Positions 45,702 to 56,247 of a stretch of 64,000 bases of DNA are shown piece after piece (within the stretch, counting starts at the first letter, position 1; each line of letters begins with the position of its first letter). The translations under genes and the position numbers were made by a program. The notes below the pieces were generated by a model. It was not told where the DNA came from. It did no database searches and saw only the letters and a program-made list of their open reading frames with translations. This DNA comes from Pelobates cultripes (lineage: Eukaryota; Chordata; Amphibia; Anura; Pelobatidae), in assembly GCA_933207985.1 (NCBI GenBank), contig OW240915.1, forward strand, positions 277,270,899 to 277,334,898. Direction: 5' to 3'.

Positions 45702-45804
45702 GGGCCCTCTTTATTACAAGCCTACCCGTACGTTGGTTTTGGCACACCACTACCAACTTTATTCCTTTTCTCTATTTTTATATACGATTTAAGTTCTGAC
45801 CACA
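45702..45804 (+). repeat. Direct repeat, copy 2
   Basis: Second copy, offset 249-250 bp from the first, ending TTTAAGTTCTGACCAC as does copy 1. Confidence 0.7.
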
Positions 45805-46805
45805 TATATACATATGTTTGTATGGGTAAATTGGTGAGTTAGATCACTGTGCGGGAGTTATTTACATTGAAGCCAAGACTTTGTTACAGTTATAGGTGGA
45901 CTAGATAAAATTTATCACCTGATAAATTGCATTAATCCTAACATTGCTACAGCTTACTGCTTACCTCTCAACTACTAACTATCTGTAACTACAGCTGGGC
46001 TTCTAGTTTTATTTGCTGTGAATTAGTAAACAGTAGAACCAAAAGAATTAAGCTTGTAATAAGTGTGGAGTTTATTATTCCTTTTTTCTTTGTTGTTATA
46101 AAAAGGATAATGAGGTAAAAAGGCTTAATGAGAATAGCATATTTGTCACAGTTCAGTTTCATTTTATTTTGTACAAATTAAGTTTTTTTTAACAAACTGT
46201 ATTTATTTCTCTTCTCAATCTTCCTTTACAGGAAGGATGTCTTTTCTTTCTCCGCGAGCTGTAATTCACCATCATTTGCCACATCTTGAGGACAATGAAG
46301 TAGATGTATATGAATGCATATATATAATACAGACTCGCCAAATAGATAGGGTTTAGTGGGGAAGCAGATTTCTATTTTTGGTGCTGAGAAGTTGAATTTT
46401 CGACGCAGTGATACTTGTGGGGAGAAAGGATTGGTTAGCTACTGTGAGTGTAGTACAGTGAAAACGTTTACAGGTTTATTAACAAAGCATCATAATTAGT
46501 GTGAGCATCCATTTGTAGAGAAATATCAGGCAGTGCAAATGTGTGATTTCTCAGTATATCAGAGCCCTGCATATGTACAACATCTTCTTTATTTACTGCT
46601 GCAATCAGCATAATGGTAGCTTTACAGGACATGAACATGGCATGTGAAGGTAGAGGTGAACATTATGAGGTGTATATCTGTGAGAGTGCAATATCCAGTG
46701 CGTTTTCAGCACATATTGTTATTCTGCCATTAGGTTTCTTTTAGCATTGCAAGGGTTTAAATGCCTTTGTGTTGTAATAGTTTTGAAACAGACATAAAAG
46801 CCTCA
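45805..46805. other. No recognisable feature
   Basis: AT-rich DNA without supportable features. Confidence 0.4.
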
Positions 46806-47256
46806 AGGGGCACTCCAGACCCCTAAAGCACTTTAGTTTGCTGAAATGCTTAATGTGTGAAAAATGTGTCCTCTTTTTTCATTTTAAAAAAGTGACAATT
46901 TTATAAATCAACCTTGTTACAACCCCACGGCTGTCAATCAGACAACCAGTCATGTTACTTCCTGGTTTGCTCAGCTCAGTGGAGCTAACTTTAAGAGGCA
47001 GACAATTGTTCAGAACACCTGCCTTGCAAAGACTTCTCATTTAGCTACAGTGAGAAATCTGTGATTGAACAGCAACAGAACATCTGGGCCAGGTAAGGTA
47101 TAGAGTGCTTGCAAACATTACAGGCAATTGATCTACAGCTTTTACAGGCTATTTTAAAATTAAAAAAAAATGCATAATTAAATGCATTCATGTTTTCATT
47201 GCGGGCATATCTGTTAAATAGTTTTTTTTTTATGTAGACAGTGGAGAGTCCCTTCA
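46806..47256 (-). mobile_element. TTAA-type miniature element (ACTCCACTGCC subfamily), reversed
   Basis: The core CTTCCTGGTTTGCTCAGCTC, GGAGCTAACTTTAAGAGGCA and TGCAAAGACTTCTCATTTAG is the inverse of the core at 23463-23902. The ends GGGGCACTCCAGACCCC and GGAGAGTCCCTTCAA are mutated versions of the family ends; TTAA is no longer intact. Confidence 0.65.
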
Positions 47257-48409
47257 ATTCACACTGAGTCCTCTGACTAAAAGGGAGAATTCTGCACTTC
47301 GTATACAGGAACCTGCTTCCATCCACAAATTTTGAGTATTCCTAAAACAACCAAATGAATACTTATTGAATAAATAGGTTTGATAATTTTATAGCACAAA
47401 TGCTCTAGTGAATTATTATTCCTCCTAGTTATTTACTTAATGAAAATGAAGGTGAAATATGCATTTATTGTTGTCATACAATTGGATGTCTCAGTGATTT
47501 AGCTATTATTATGTACAATTTTTTTTTATTGGTTATTATATTTGTATTCTTTACTTTGCTAAAACCTTAGCAATTTCCCTTTTATTATAAATTCCCTATT
47601 TAATTTGACAGCCCACACTCTGAATCGTGAATTCCAGAAGTTCTTGTTCTTTTATTTGAAAGAAACCTGCTATGCAGCTTTAAGTGAAATCTCCTTTACT
47701 GAAGTCACAAAGGGTGAACTTGACCTTTTCTACAATACTGTTAATGAGTAGGTAACCAGAGAGTTGATTGTGCTGGACTTTTATACACTTGTATAATGTA
47801 ACCATATACATTCCAAGGTATCTAGTGTAAACAATGCTGCATTCATAACATTTCTTCAAAACTAAAATTGACTTTTCCATTAATAAATTTAGTAACCTGT
47901 TTACATGTACTTTTTCATAATGTATTAAATGTTCTTTTATACTTTTTTTTCCTTTCCCAACATTGCACTTCATTTTCAAGGTGGGATCTTACCATTGATT
48001 TACATGAAAGTAAAATGAGACAATATCACTCTGAGCCAATACTTATTGGCATGTGGATACAGATGGCATTATTAAGCATAAAGTGATGTCAGAGGAATAA
48101 GAACAATGGTTTAAGACACATTTTTAAGACATGACATGTTTTACTTTAATTTTTTTTTATTTGTTTGTACCTTCAGTAAGTTTCAGAGTTTTCCCAACAA
48201 CTATCTGCTCTATTTTTAGACCTTTAAATTATTGGTTTTCTACCTACCAGTATTTCTAAATAAAATGAAATATTTTGATTTAGTAAACTAATTGCTAAAA
48301 AAAACAAAACCCTCAATGATTAAAGTGCTGTCAAAAGAGCATAAGAAAAAAACAGACTTTTTAAAAATATATTTTTTTAATTAATTTATTTTGCAAAAAT
48401 AAATAGCAA
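47257..48409. other. No recognisable feature
   Basis: AT-rich, apparently unique DNA. 47590-47750 is of more mixed composition and could be a conserved non-coding element, but nothing in the sequence alone shows that. Confidence 0.35.
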
Positions 48410-48995
48410 AGAAAAACCATTGACTGTAGATTTGGTTACACAGGATAAAAAAAAACATCATGCAATCTGTGAGGAAGCTGGCTTAGGCGTCATTGGACCT
48501 TCCAATAACACAACGATCCCAAGCATACCTCAAATTCCACCAAGGCTTGGTTGCAGAAGAAGTCCTGGAATATTCTACAGTGGCCATCACAATTATCTGA
48601 CTTGAAACCCAAAGGAAATCTCTGGTGGGATTTGAAGAAGACAGTTGCAGCACGCAAACCCAAGAATATTACTGAGCTGGGGGTCATTGCTCATGAGCAA
48701 TGGGCTAAGATTTCTCAGGAATGTATCTAGTTTGCAGCAGGAGATAATGGCAAATGGGTGCTCTACTAAGTACTAAAGATGCTTTCCATGAAGGGATTGA
48801 ATACTTTTGAGACTGGAAAGTCATTATATGTTGTATTTTCAGTTGAATATGGGGAAACCCCTTAAAACATTCATTGTGCTGAGCTGTTTTAATTGCTTTT
48901 GTTTGATTTGTTCACTGCAAACAGCTGGCAATCTGTACATTTTGACAATAATCCTGATTTTTAATGAGGGCTTGAATGATTTTGATTACAACAGT
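48410..48995 (+). mobile_element. 3' part of a Tc1-like transposon
   Basis: Contains the last third of a transposase frame, then a non-coding tail ending GGGCTTGAATGATTTTGATT with ACAACAG at 48989-48995, the likely right terminus. The left half and left inverted repeat are absent, so this is a 5'-truncated copy. Confidence 0.75.
48503..48730 (+). pseudogene. Tc1-like transposase, C-terminal fragment
   Basis: The frame reads HNDPKHTSNSTKAWLQKKSW, then SDLKPKGNLWWDLKK and AARKPKNITELGVIAHEQWA, ending at TAG 48728-48730. The second catalytic Asp (first D of DNDPKH) is His, and the PIE motif with the catalytic Glu reads PKG. A TAA codon (48506-48508) precedes the HND. Dead remnant of a family distinct from the others in the window. 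Confidence 0.8.
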
Positions 48996-50059
48996 GCGGA
49001 TGGATGGAGATGCATATATATATATGTTCATTAGTAAAAAAAAAAAGTGGTTGAAAATAATCTTGAGAAATATATTCAAAACAAAGGATCAGGTTTTTAA
49101 AACAAATATTATATTAAAAATATCTTGTAAAACATTTTTAACCAGTAAACCATTTAATTTGTTTAATAAATACAACTGTATATTTGATCCAACATTCAAT
49201 TGATCACCTTATTCCCAGCTTTGTCGGATTGCCAAGGAGCAAAGAGCTGGTATGACATAATACCTTAAAATAGCAAATGTTTTAACCTATTTGTTTAGGC
49301 CATGAATCCATATTTCTATATTCCACTTTGAATAAGTACATTCTGTTTTATTAACATAGTCATATACAGCAACAATGCATTATCCTTATTTCACATCATA
49401 TCCAATGTGTTTTATAGATTATATAGAATTTCTAAGAAGTGTTTAACTATTGCAGGAATTCAGACAAGTAAAAATCCATATCAAATTTTTGTAGCTCTCA
49501 GAAGAACATATTTTCTACTTATGCAATTGCGAGTCAATGGACCAAGTGTTCCTAAATGATTTCTGTCTCTGTAGAAAACATCATTTAAATGCAATGCCTT
49601 CTGCATAATGATAAAGTATTTGCTGGAAGATTTGGCAAGATTGCAAGTTATAATGACATGTTCAGATCACTTAAAGGAACCTTTATCTGTTAAAATGTAT
49701 TGATCAATTGTACTTACAATTAACTCAATAAATGGTACTGGTCTTTTTTCATTCAAATAAAATACAGTGCATTGTGTTTGTAATCATTTAATGCACACTT
49801 TAACTTGCTATAACAAGAATATTCCCCCCTTTTTTTTTTTTACTAAAATGAAAATGGCTGCATATCAGAGTAGACTACTGAATGGGCACTGTTTCTGAAC
49901 TTGAAACTCTCTTGTAATTTAATTTTGAAAGCCTTTCAAAATTTTTGCTTAATAAGGAGTACTGACATCCTTGACACCACCTTTAAATAGTATTGTAATT
50001 CAGAAGTTTTGGACAGATGGTGTAAATATTAGCAGCCCACCAGTAGGTGAAGAAACATA
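48996..50059. other. No recognisable feature
   Basis: AT-rich DNA. 49440-49680 is of more mixed composition; no gene seen. Confidence 0.4.
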
Positions 50060-51563
50060 CAGTATCTCACAAAAGTTAGTACACCCCTCACATTTTTGTA
50101 AATATTTTATTATATCTTTTCATGTGACAACACTGAAGAAATGACACTCTGCTACAATGTAAAGTAGTAAGTGTACATTTGCTGTCCCTTCAAAATAACT
50201 CAACACACAGCCATTAATGTCTAAACAAAAGTGAGTACACCCCTATGCAGAAATGTCCAAATTGGGCCCAATTAGCTATTTTCCCTCCCCCATGTCATAT
50301 GACTTGTTAGTGTTACAAGGTCTCAGGTGTGAATGAGGAGCTGGTGTGTTAAATTTGGTGTCTCACACTTTCTCACACTGGTCACTGGAAGTTCAACATG
50401 GCACCTCATGGCAAAGAACTCTCTGAGGATCTGAAAAAAAGAATTGTTGCTCTACATAAAGATGGCCTAGGCTATAAGAAGATTGTCAAGACCCTGAAAC
50501 TGAGCTGCAGCATGGTGGGCAAGACCATACAGCGGTTTCACAGGACAGATTCCACTCAGAACAGGCCTCGCCTTGGTCGACCAAAGAAGTTGAGTGCACA
50601 TGCTCAGCATCATATCCAGAGGTTGTCTTTGGGAAATAGATGTATGAGTGCTGCCAACATTACTGCAAAGGGTTGAAGGGGGGGAGGGGGAGGCCAGCCT
50701 GTCAGTGCTCAGACTATATGTCACACACTGCATCAAATTGGTCTGCATGGCTGTAATCCCAGAAGGAAGCCTATTCTAAAGATGATGCACAAGAAAGCCC
50801 ACAAACAGTTTGCTGAAGGCAAGCAGATGAAGGACATGGATTACTGGAACCCTGAACCATGAGTCAAAGATAAACTTATTTGGTTCAGATGGTGTCAAGC
50901 GTGTGTGGCGGCAACTAGTTGAGGAGCACAAAGACAAATGTGTCTTGCCTACAGTCAAGCATGGTGGTGGGAGTGTCATAGTCTGGGCCTACATGAGTGC
51001 TGCTGGCACTGGGGAGCTACAGTTTATTGTAGGAACCATGAATGCCAACATGTACTGTGACAAGCACAGCATGATCCCCTCCCTCCGAAGACTGGGCCGC
51101 AGGGCAGTATTCCAACATGATAATGATCCGAAACACACCTTCAAGATGCCCATTGCCTTGCTAAAGAAGCTGAAGGTAAAAGTGATGGACTGGCCAAGCA
51201 TATCTCCAGACCTAAACCTTAATAAGCATCTGTAGGGTATCCTCAAATAGAAGGTGGGGAGGAAGAGTGGAAGAGGACTCCAGTGGCAACCTGTGAAGCT
51301 CTGGTGAACTCCATGCCCATGAGGGTTAAGGCAGTGCTGGAAAATAATGGTGGCCACACAAAATATTGACATTTTGGACCCACTTTGGACATTTCCACTT
51401 AGGGGTGTACTCACTTTTGTTGAGTTATTTTGAGGGGAGAGCAAATTTACACTGTTATACAGGCTGTACACTTACTACTTGACATTGTAGCAGAGTGTCA
51501 TTTCTTTAGTGTTGTCAGATGAAAAGATATAATAAAATATTTACAAAAATGTGAGCGGTGTAT
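50060..51563 (+). mobile_element. Tc1-like transposon, right terminus truncated
   Basis: The left end CAGTATCTCACAAAAGTTAG follows TA (50058-50059). The inverted repeats are about 190 bp with GTACACCCCT-type direct repeats at outer and inner positions (IR/DR layout). The right arm matches up to TTACAAAAATGTGAGCGGTG and then breaks off, about 30 bp short of the expected end. Transposase on the plus strand, defective. Confidence 0.9.
50398..51369 (+). pseudogene. Tc1-like transposase, broken
   Basis: Starts MAPHGKELSEDLKKRIVALH, with HTH residues continuing to MVGKTIQRF and a GRP-type motif, RLGRPKKL. The first frame stops at 50674-50676. The middle (RRKPILKMMHKKAHKQF, MKDMDYW) is recognisable in shifted frames. 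A deletion near 50855 removes residues around the first catalytic Asp. The next frame (50903-51235) includes HGGGSVIVW and FQHDNDPKHT (second Asp kept), but SPDLNPIEHLW of the family reads SPDLNLNKHL followed by a stop, losing the catalytic Glu. The tail ALVNSMPMRVKAVLENNGGH ends KY and TGA at 51367-51369. Dead copy. Confidence 0.9.
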
Positions 51564-51755
51564 GTTTAATCTGAAATCCCATACATTTTTTATATTGTGA
51601 ATGCAATGGCATACCTAAACCTATCATTATGTAAAATTAGTGCTGACGACAGTTTCACATTGTAATAGTTTACAAGTTTACAAATTGTTTTTTACTCTTC
51701 AATGATAATCTTAAACAAAAAATAAACAGTAAAAACTTAACTGGATTTGATAGTA
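51564..51755. other. Spacer between two Tc1-like elements
   Basis: AT-rich, nothing recognised. Confidence 0.5.
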
Positions 51756-53016
51756 TACACCCTGTTCCAAATTATCATGCAAATTCTATGTAAGTGTCAC
51801 AAAGATTAAATATTTTGTTTAACTCATGGATGGCATTGTGTCTCAGGGCTCTTTTGATCACTGAAAACAATCTCGGACACCTGTGATAATTAGATTGCCA
51901 GGTGAGCCCAATTTAAGAAAAAAACTACTAAAGGAGGGTGTTCCACATTTTTAAGCAGAGCACCATTTTCATGCAATATGGGAAAGAAAAAGGATCTCTC
52001 TGCTGCTGAAAAGAGTGAAATAGTTCAATGCCTTGGACGAGGTATGAAAACATTAGATATTTCCCAAAAACTTAAGCGTGATCATCGCACTATTAAGAGA
52101 TTTGTGGCTGATTCAGAGCACAGACGGGTTCGTGCAGATAAAGGCACATTGAGGAAGATTTCTGCCAGATCCATGCATCAGATCAAGAGAGCAGCTGCTA
52201 AAATACCATTACATAGCAGCAAACAGATATTTAAAGCTGCTGGTGCCTCTGGAGTCCCACGGACATCAAGGTGTAGAGTCCTCCAGAGTCTTGCAACTGT
52301 GCATAAACCTTCTATTCGGCCACCACTAACCAATGCTCACAAGCAGAAATGGCAGCATTGGGCAGAAAAATACATGAAGACTAATTTTCGAACAGTCTTG
52401 TTCACTGATGAGTTCCGTGCAACCCTGGATGGTCCAGATGGATGGAGTAGTGGATGGTTGGTGGACGGCCACCCTGTTCCAACAAGGCTGTGACGTCAGC
52501 AAGGCGATGATCGAGTCATGTTTGGGCTGAAATCATGGGAAGAGAGCTGGTCGGCCCCTTTAGGGTCCCCAAAGGTGAAAAGATGACCTCTGCAAAGTAT
52601 GTGGAGTTTCTGACTGACCATTTTCTTCCCTGGTACAGAAGGAAGAACTATGCTTTCCGTAATAAAATCATCTTCATGCATGACAATGCACCATCTCATG
52701 CTGCAAAGAATACCTCTGTATCAATGGCTGCTAAGGGGATAAAAGGAGAGAAAGTCATGGTGTGGCCTCCATCCTCCCCTGACCTCAGTCCTATTGAGAA
52801 CCTTGGGAGCATCCTCAGCCAAACAATCTATGAGGGTGGGAGGCAGTTTACATCCAAACAGCAGCTCTGGGAGGCTATTCTGACATCTTGCAAACAAATT
52901 CAAGCAGAAACTGTCCAAAAACACACGAGTTCAATGGATGCAAGACTTGTGAAGCTTCTATCGAATAAGGGGTCCCAGTGTATATATCATTTGCATAATA
53001 ATTTGGAACAGGATGT
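51756..53016 (+). mobile_element. Tc1-like transposon with short inverted repeats
   Basis: About 1.26 kb with ends ACACCCTGTTCCAAATTATC (left) and, reversed, ACATCCTGTTCCAAATTATT, inverted repeats of about 28 bp. TA borders the left side. It has no long IR/DR arms, so it is a different group from the elements at 5380 and 50060. Transposase on the plus strand, one nonsense change and one frameshift. Confidence 0.9.
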
Positions 53017-53062
53017 TGGACAAACAAGTAACAGTAATTGCACTCAATCCACAAGCCGATAG
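51978..53062 (+). pseudogene. Tc1-like transposase, nearly intact
   Basis: Starts MGKKKDLSAAEKSEIVQCLG, followed by the HTH-type DNA-binding part (HRTIKRFVAD). The catalytic acidic residues are all present: LFTDEFR, FMHDNAPSH and SPDLSPIEN. There are two defects: TGA at 52491-52493, where the frame continues RQQGDDRVMF, and a one-base loss near 52520 in ATGTTTGGGCTG that shifts into the second frame (AEIMGRELVGPFRVPKGEK). In the second frame no stop occurs before the right inverted repeat; translation would run through it to 53062, which may mean that the original stop is lost. PIENLW reads PIENLG. Inactive unless repaired, but among the better preserved in the window. Confidence 0.9.
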
Positions 53063-53124
53063 GGTGCTTAGCTAGACCATGCTATGCCCATCAGAACATA
53101 GATATGAGAAAAGAAGGTCCAAGT

Positions 53125-53220
53125 TTGACAAAGACCCAATTTAGGGTCGAAACGTTGCTGTGTTGTTCTGCTAGTTCCAATAAATGTGACCTTAAGCATT
53201 GGACTGCCTGGACGTTCTTT
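53125..53220 (+). repeat. Dispersed unit with GAAACGTTG hairpin and AATAAA
   Basis: TTTGACAAAGACCC, loop, GGGTCGAAACGTTGCTG (53125-53160), then CCAATAAATGTGACC and GGACTGCCTGGACGTT. It matches the minus-strand order in the palindromic element at 36079-36282. The GACCC/GGGTC stem followed by GAAAC has the hammerhead stem II-GAAA layout, with TTGACAA where CUGANGA would be. Confidence 0.55.
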
Positions 53221-53425
53221 TTTCAACTATTTATCTTGGAATCAAGAAAGAAGTTAAAAGTCAATACACAGTATGCATGATGGATCAATATACACAATGA
53301 GAAATGTGGGCAAAGTCTGCCAGGAGTGAAATTCCTGTATTCTAGTAGCACGTTGTATAGCTTATAAGTGCTTGAATATGAATGAATCTAACTCTTGCCG
53401 CCCAATCAGTTCAAGAGAGGAGTGT

Positions 53426-53493
53426 TTAAAGGGACACTGTATGCATCCAGACCACTTCAGCTTATTGAAGCGGTCTGGGTGCATAGTCCCAGG
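53426..53493 (+). mobile_element. TTAA-ended miniature element, left part (interrupted)
   Basis: TTAAAGGGACACTGTATGCA, then CACTTCAGCTTATTGAAGCG and TCTGGGTGCATAGTCCCAGG. Homology to the 3365 element continues across the insertion at 56248. GTCCCAGG at the edge is the duplicated target. Confidence 0.85.
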
Positions 53494-53639
53494 TAGGGCC
53501 TCCATCAGAAATTTTGGGGCCCATGACAAAGCACAAGGTCTGGGCCCCCCCCCAACCCCCTCACTCCCTCCCGGGCCTGCCCACGCCCTACCTAGTCCGC
53601 TCACAATGATGCAGGACTGAATGTGGTGTGTATAGTGGA

Positions 53640-55837
53640 AGTGAATTAGAATGTGTGTAATGGATGTAGTGTTTGTGTGTATTAGATACTGTTTGTACAA
53701 TCATGTAGTGTGTGTTTGTGTAGTGGATGTAGTGTTTGTATGTACTAGATGAAATGTGTTTAGTGGATGCAGTGTCTGTAGTGTGTGTATTAGACACAGT
53801 GTCTGTGTATAGTGAATGCAGAGTGTTTCAATTTGTGGTGGATGTAGTGTGTGTACTGTGAATACAGGATGTTTGTGTAGTGGATGCTGTGTGTACAGTT
53901 AATGCAGAGTGTATGTTAGTGTAGTGAATGCAGAGTGTGTGTCAGTATAGTGAATCCAGAGTGTGTGAATAGTTTAGTGAATGCAGGGTGTGTGTTAGTG
54001 TGTAATGACTGCAGAGTGTGTGTTAGTGTGTAGTGAATGCAGAGTGTGTCAGTGTAATGAATGTAGTGTGTGTGTTAGTGCAGTGAATGCAGAGTGTGTG
54101 TTAATGTGTAGTGAATGCAGAGAGTGTGTTAGCGTGTAGCGGATGCAGAGTGTGTGTCAGTATAGTGAATCCAGAGTGTGTGAATAGTTTAGTGAATGCA
54201 GAGTGTGTGTTAGTGTGTAATGACTGCAGAGTGTGTGTTAGTGTGTAGTGAATGCAGAGTGTGTCAGTGAAATGAATGTAGTGTGTGTGAGTGCAGTGAA
54301 TGCAGAGTGTGTATAAATTTGTAGTGAATGCAGAGTGTGTGTTAATGTGTAGTGAATGCAGAGAGTGTGTTAGTGTGTAGCGGATGCAGAGTGTGTGTTA
54401 GTGTAGTGAATGCAGTGTTAATGTGTAGTGAATGCAGAGAGTGTGTAGCAGATGCAGAGTGTGTGTTAGTGTAGCGGATGCAGAGTGTGTGTTGTGTTAG
54501 TGTATGCAGATTGTGTGTTGTGTTAGTGTATGCAGTGTGTGTGTTGTGTTAGTGTATGCAGTGTGTGTTAGTGTATGCAATGTATGTTGTGTTAGTGTAT
54601 GCAGTGTGTGTGTTTTGTTAGTGTATGCAGTGTGTGTGTTGTGTTAGTGTATGCAGTGTGTTGTGTGTTAGTGTATGCAGTGTGTGTGTGTTACTGTATG
54701 CAGTGTGTGTTGTGTTAGTGTATGCAGTGTGTGTGTGTTAGTGTATGTAGTGTGTGTTGTGTTAGTGTATGTAGTGTGTGTTGTGTTGGTGTATGCAGTG
54801 TGTGTGTGTTGTGTTAGTGTATGCAGTGTGTGTTGTGTTAGTGTATGCAGTGTGTGTGTGTGTGTTTTGTTAGTGTATGAAGTGTGTGTGTTGTGTGTTA
54901 GTGTGTGCACTGTGTTTGTTGTGTTAGTGTATGCAGGGTGTGTTGTGTTAGTGTATGCAGTGTGTGTGTGTTGTGTTAGTGTATGCAGTGTGTGTGTTGT
55001 GTGTTAGTTTATGCAGTGTGTGTGTGTTGTGTATGCAGTGTTTGTGTGTTGTGTTAGTGTATGCAGTGTGTGTTGTGTTAGTGTATGCAGTGTGTGTGTT
55101 GTGTTAGTGTATGCATTGTGTGTTTATTGTGTTAGTGTATGCAGTGTGTGTTGTGTGTTAGTGTATGCAGTGTGTGTTGTGTTAGTGTATGCAGTGTGTG
55201 TTAGTGTATGCAATGTATGTTGTGTTAGTGTATGCAGTGTGTGTGTTTTGTTAGTGTATGCAGTGTGTGTGTTGTGTTAGTGTATGCAGTGTGTTGTGTG
55301 TTAGTGTATGCAGTGTGTGTGTGTTACTGTATGCAGTGTGTGTTGTGTTAGTGTATGCAGTGTGTGTGTGTTAGTGTATGTAGTGTGTGTTGTGTTAGTG
55401 TATGTAGTGTGTGTTGTGTTGGTGTATGCAGTGTGTGTGTGTTGTGTTAGTGTATGCAGTGTGTGTTGTGTTAGTGTATGCAGTGTGTGTGTGTGTGTTT
55501 TGTTAGTGTATGAAGTGTGTGTGTTGTGTGTTAGTGTGTGCACTGTGTTTGTTGTGTTAGTGTATGCAGGGTGTGTTGTGTTAGTGTATGCAGTGTGTGT
55601 GTGGTGTGTGAGTGTATGCAGTGTGTGTGTTGTGTGTTAGTTTATGCAGTGTGTGTGTTGTGTATGCAGTGTTTGTGTGTTGTGTTAGTGTATGCAGTGT
55701 GTGTTGTGTTAGTGTATGCAGTGTGTGTGTTGTGTTAGTGTATGCATTGTGTGTTTATTGTGTTAGTGTATGCAGTGTGTGTTGTGTGTTAGTGTATGCA
55801 GTGTGTGTTGTGTTAGTGTATGCAGTGTGTGTTGTGT
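53640..55837 (+). repeat. GT-rich minisatellite (GTGTTAGTGTATGCAGTGTG type)
   Basis: Two zones. 53640-54480 has AGTGAATGCAGAGTGTGTGT-like units with a higher-order period of about 215 bp (GTCAGTATAGTGAATCCAGA at 53941 and 54156). 54480-55837 has 20-30 bp units GTGTTAGTGTATGCAGTGTG. Frames of up to 110 codons rich in Val, Cys and Ser run through it because the unit lacks stops in some phases; they are not genes. Confidence 0.95.
54550..55830 (+). repeat. 633-bp tandem duplication inside the minisatellite
   Basis: The irregular unit pattern of 54550-55183 is repeated at an offset of 633 bp to about 55830, including rare variants such as GTATGCAATGTATGTTGTG and TTTTGTTAGTGTATG. Only a few differences are seen (for example near 55000/55615). 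Very recent duplication or an assembly effect. Confidence 0.85.
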
Positions 55838-56133
55838 AAATGTGTGATCTGGGGGGGGAGGGGGAGAAAGGGGCATTTTAACATTAATTTTTTATTAATT
55901 TCATTAAATGTTTCTCCCCCCTCCCTGCTTACCTGTGTCCAGGGAGGGGGGAGATTCCATCCCTGGTGGTCCGGTTGCGCGAGACCCGGTTACCATGGCA
56001 ACGCTCCGCGGGTCTCACAAGAGTTATTAGAAGAGAGAGAGAAGGAGTAACAGGGAGGAAAATTCGCTATCTGTGCAGAGTAGGGCCCAGGGCTGGGCCC
56101 CCTCTGTGGTAACAGGGAGCCGGGGGCCCGCGG

Positions 56134-56174
56134 CTGCACACATAGATAGCGATATTCGCTATCTATGTGTGCAG
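56134..56174. repeat. 41-bp perfect palindrome
   Basis: CTGCACACATAGATAGCGA and its exact reverse complement are separated by TAT. It lies inside the tail of the hAT-like element. A shorter related TTCGCTATCTGTGCAGAG occurs about 90 bp upstream, so the palindrome may have arisen by local inverted duplication. Confidence 0.9.
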
Positions 56175-56247
56175 AGAGGGAAAGTAGGGCCCAGGGCTGC
56201 CGGCCTGTGACAACAGTCACGGTTGTCACCCCCTGATGGCGGCCCTG

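Larger units (their letters stand above)
53494..56247 (+). mobile_element. hAT-like non-autonomous element with exact 8-bp target duplication
   Basis: 2754 bp with ends TAGGGCCTCCATCAG and CTGATGGCGGCCCTG, near-perfect inverted repeats. GTCCCAGG stands on both sides (53486-53493 and 56248-56255). Inside are a C-rich start, the GT minisatellite (53640-55837), an AT spacer (55875-55910) and a GC-rich tail with ATCCCTGGTGGTCCGG, TTACCATGGCAACGCTCC and a 41-bp palindrome (56134-56174). No transposase: a passive passenger whose bulk is tandem repeat. It interrupts a TTAA-ended element, so it is younger than that insertion. Confidence 0.9.

Noticed and set aside
45452..45804. The two direct repeats as LTRs of a tiny retrotransposon
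   Set aside because: Only 146 bp lies between them, with no coding sequence and no TG...CA borders.
54668..55640. Open frames of 66-110 codons rich in Val, Cys, Ser (+) or Thr, His (-) across the GT minisatellite
   Set aside because: They exist only because the repeat unit lacks stops in certain phases; identical peptides recur at the 633-bp offset.
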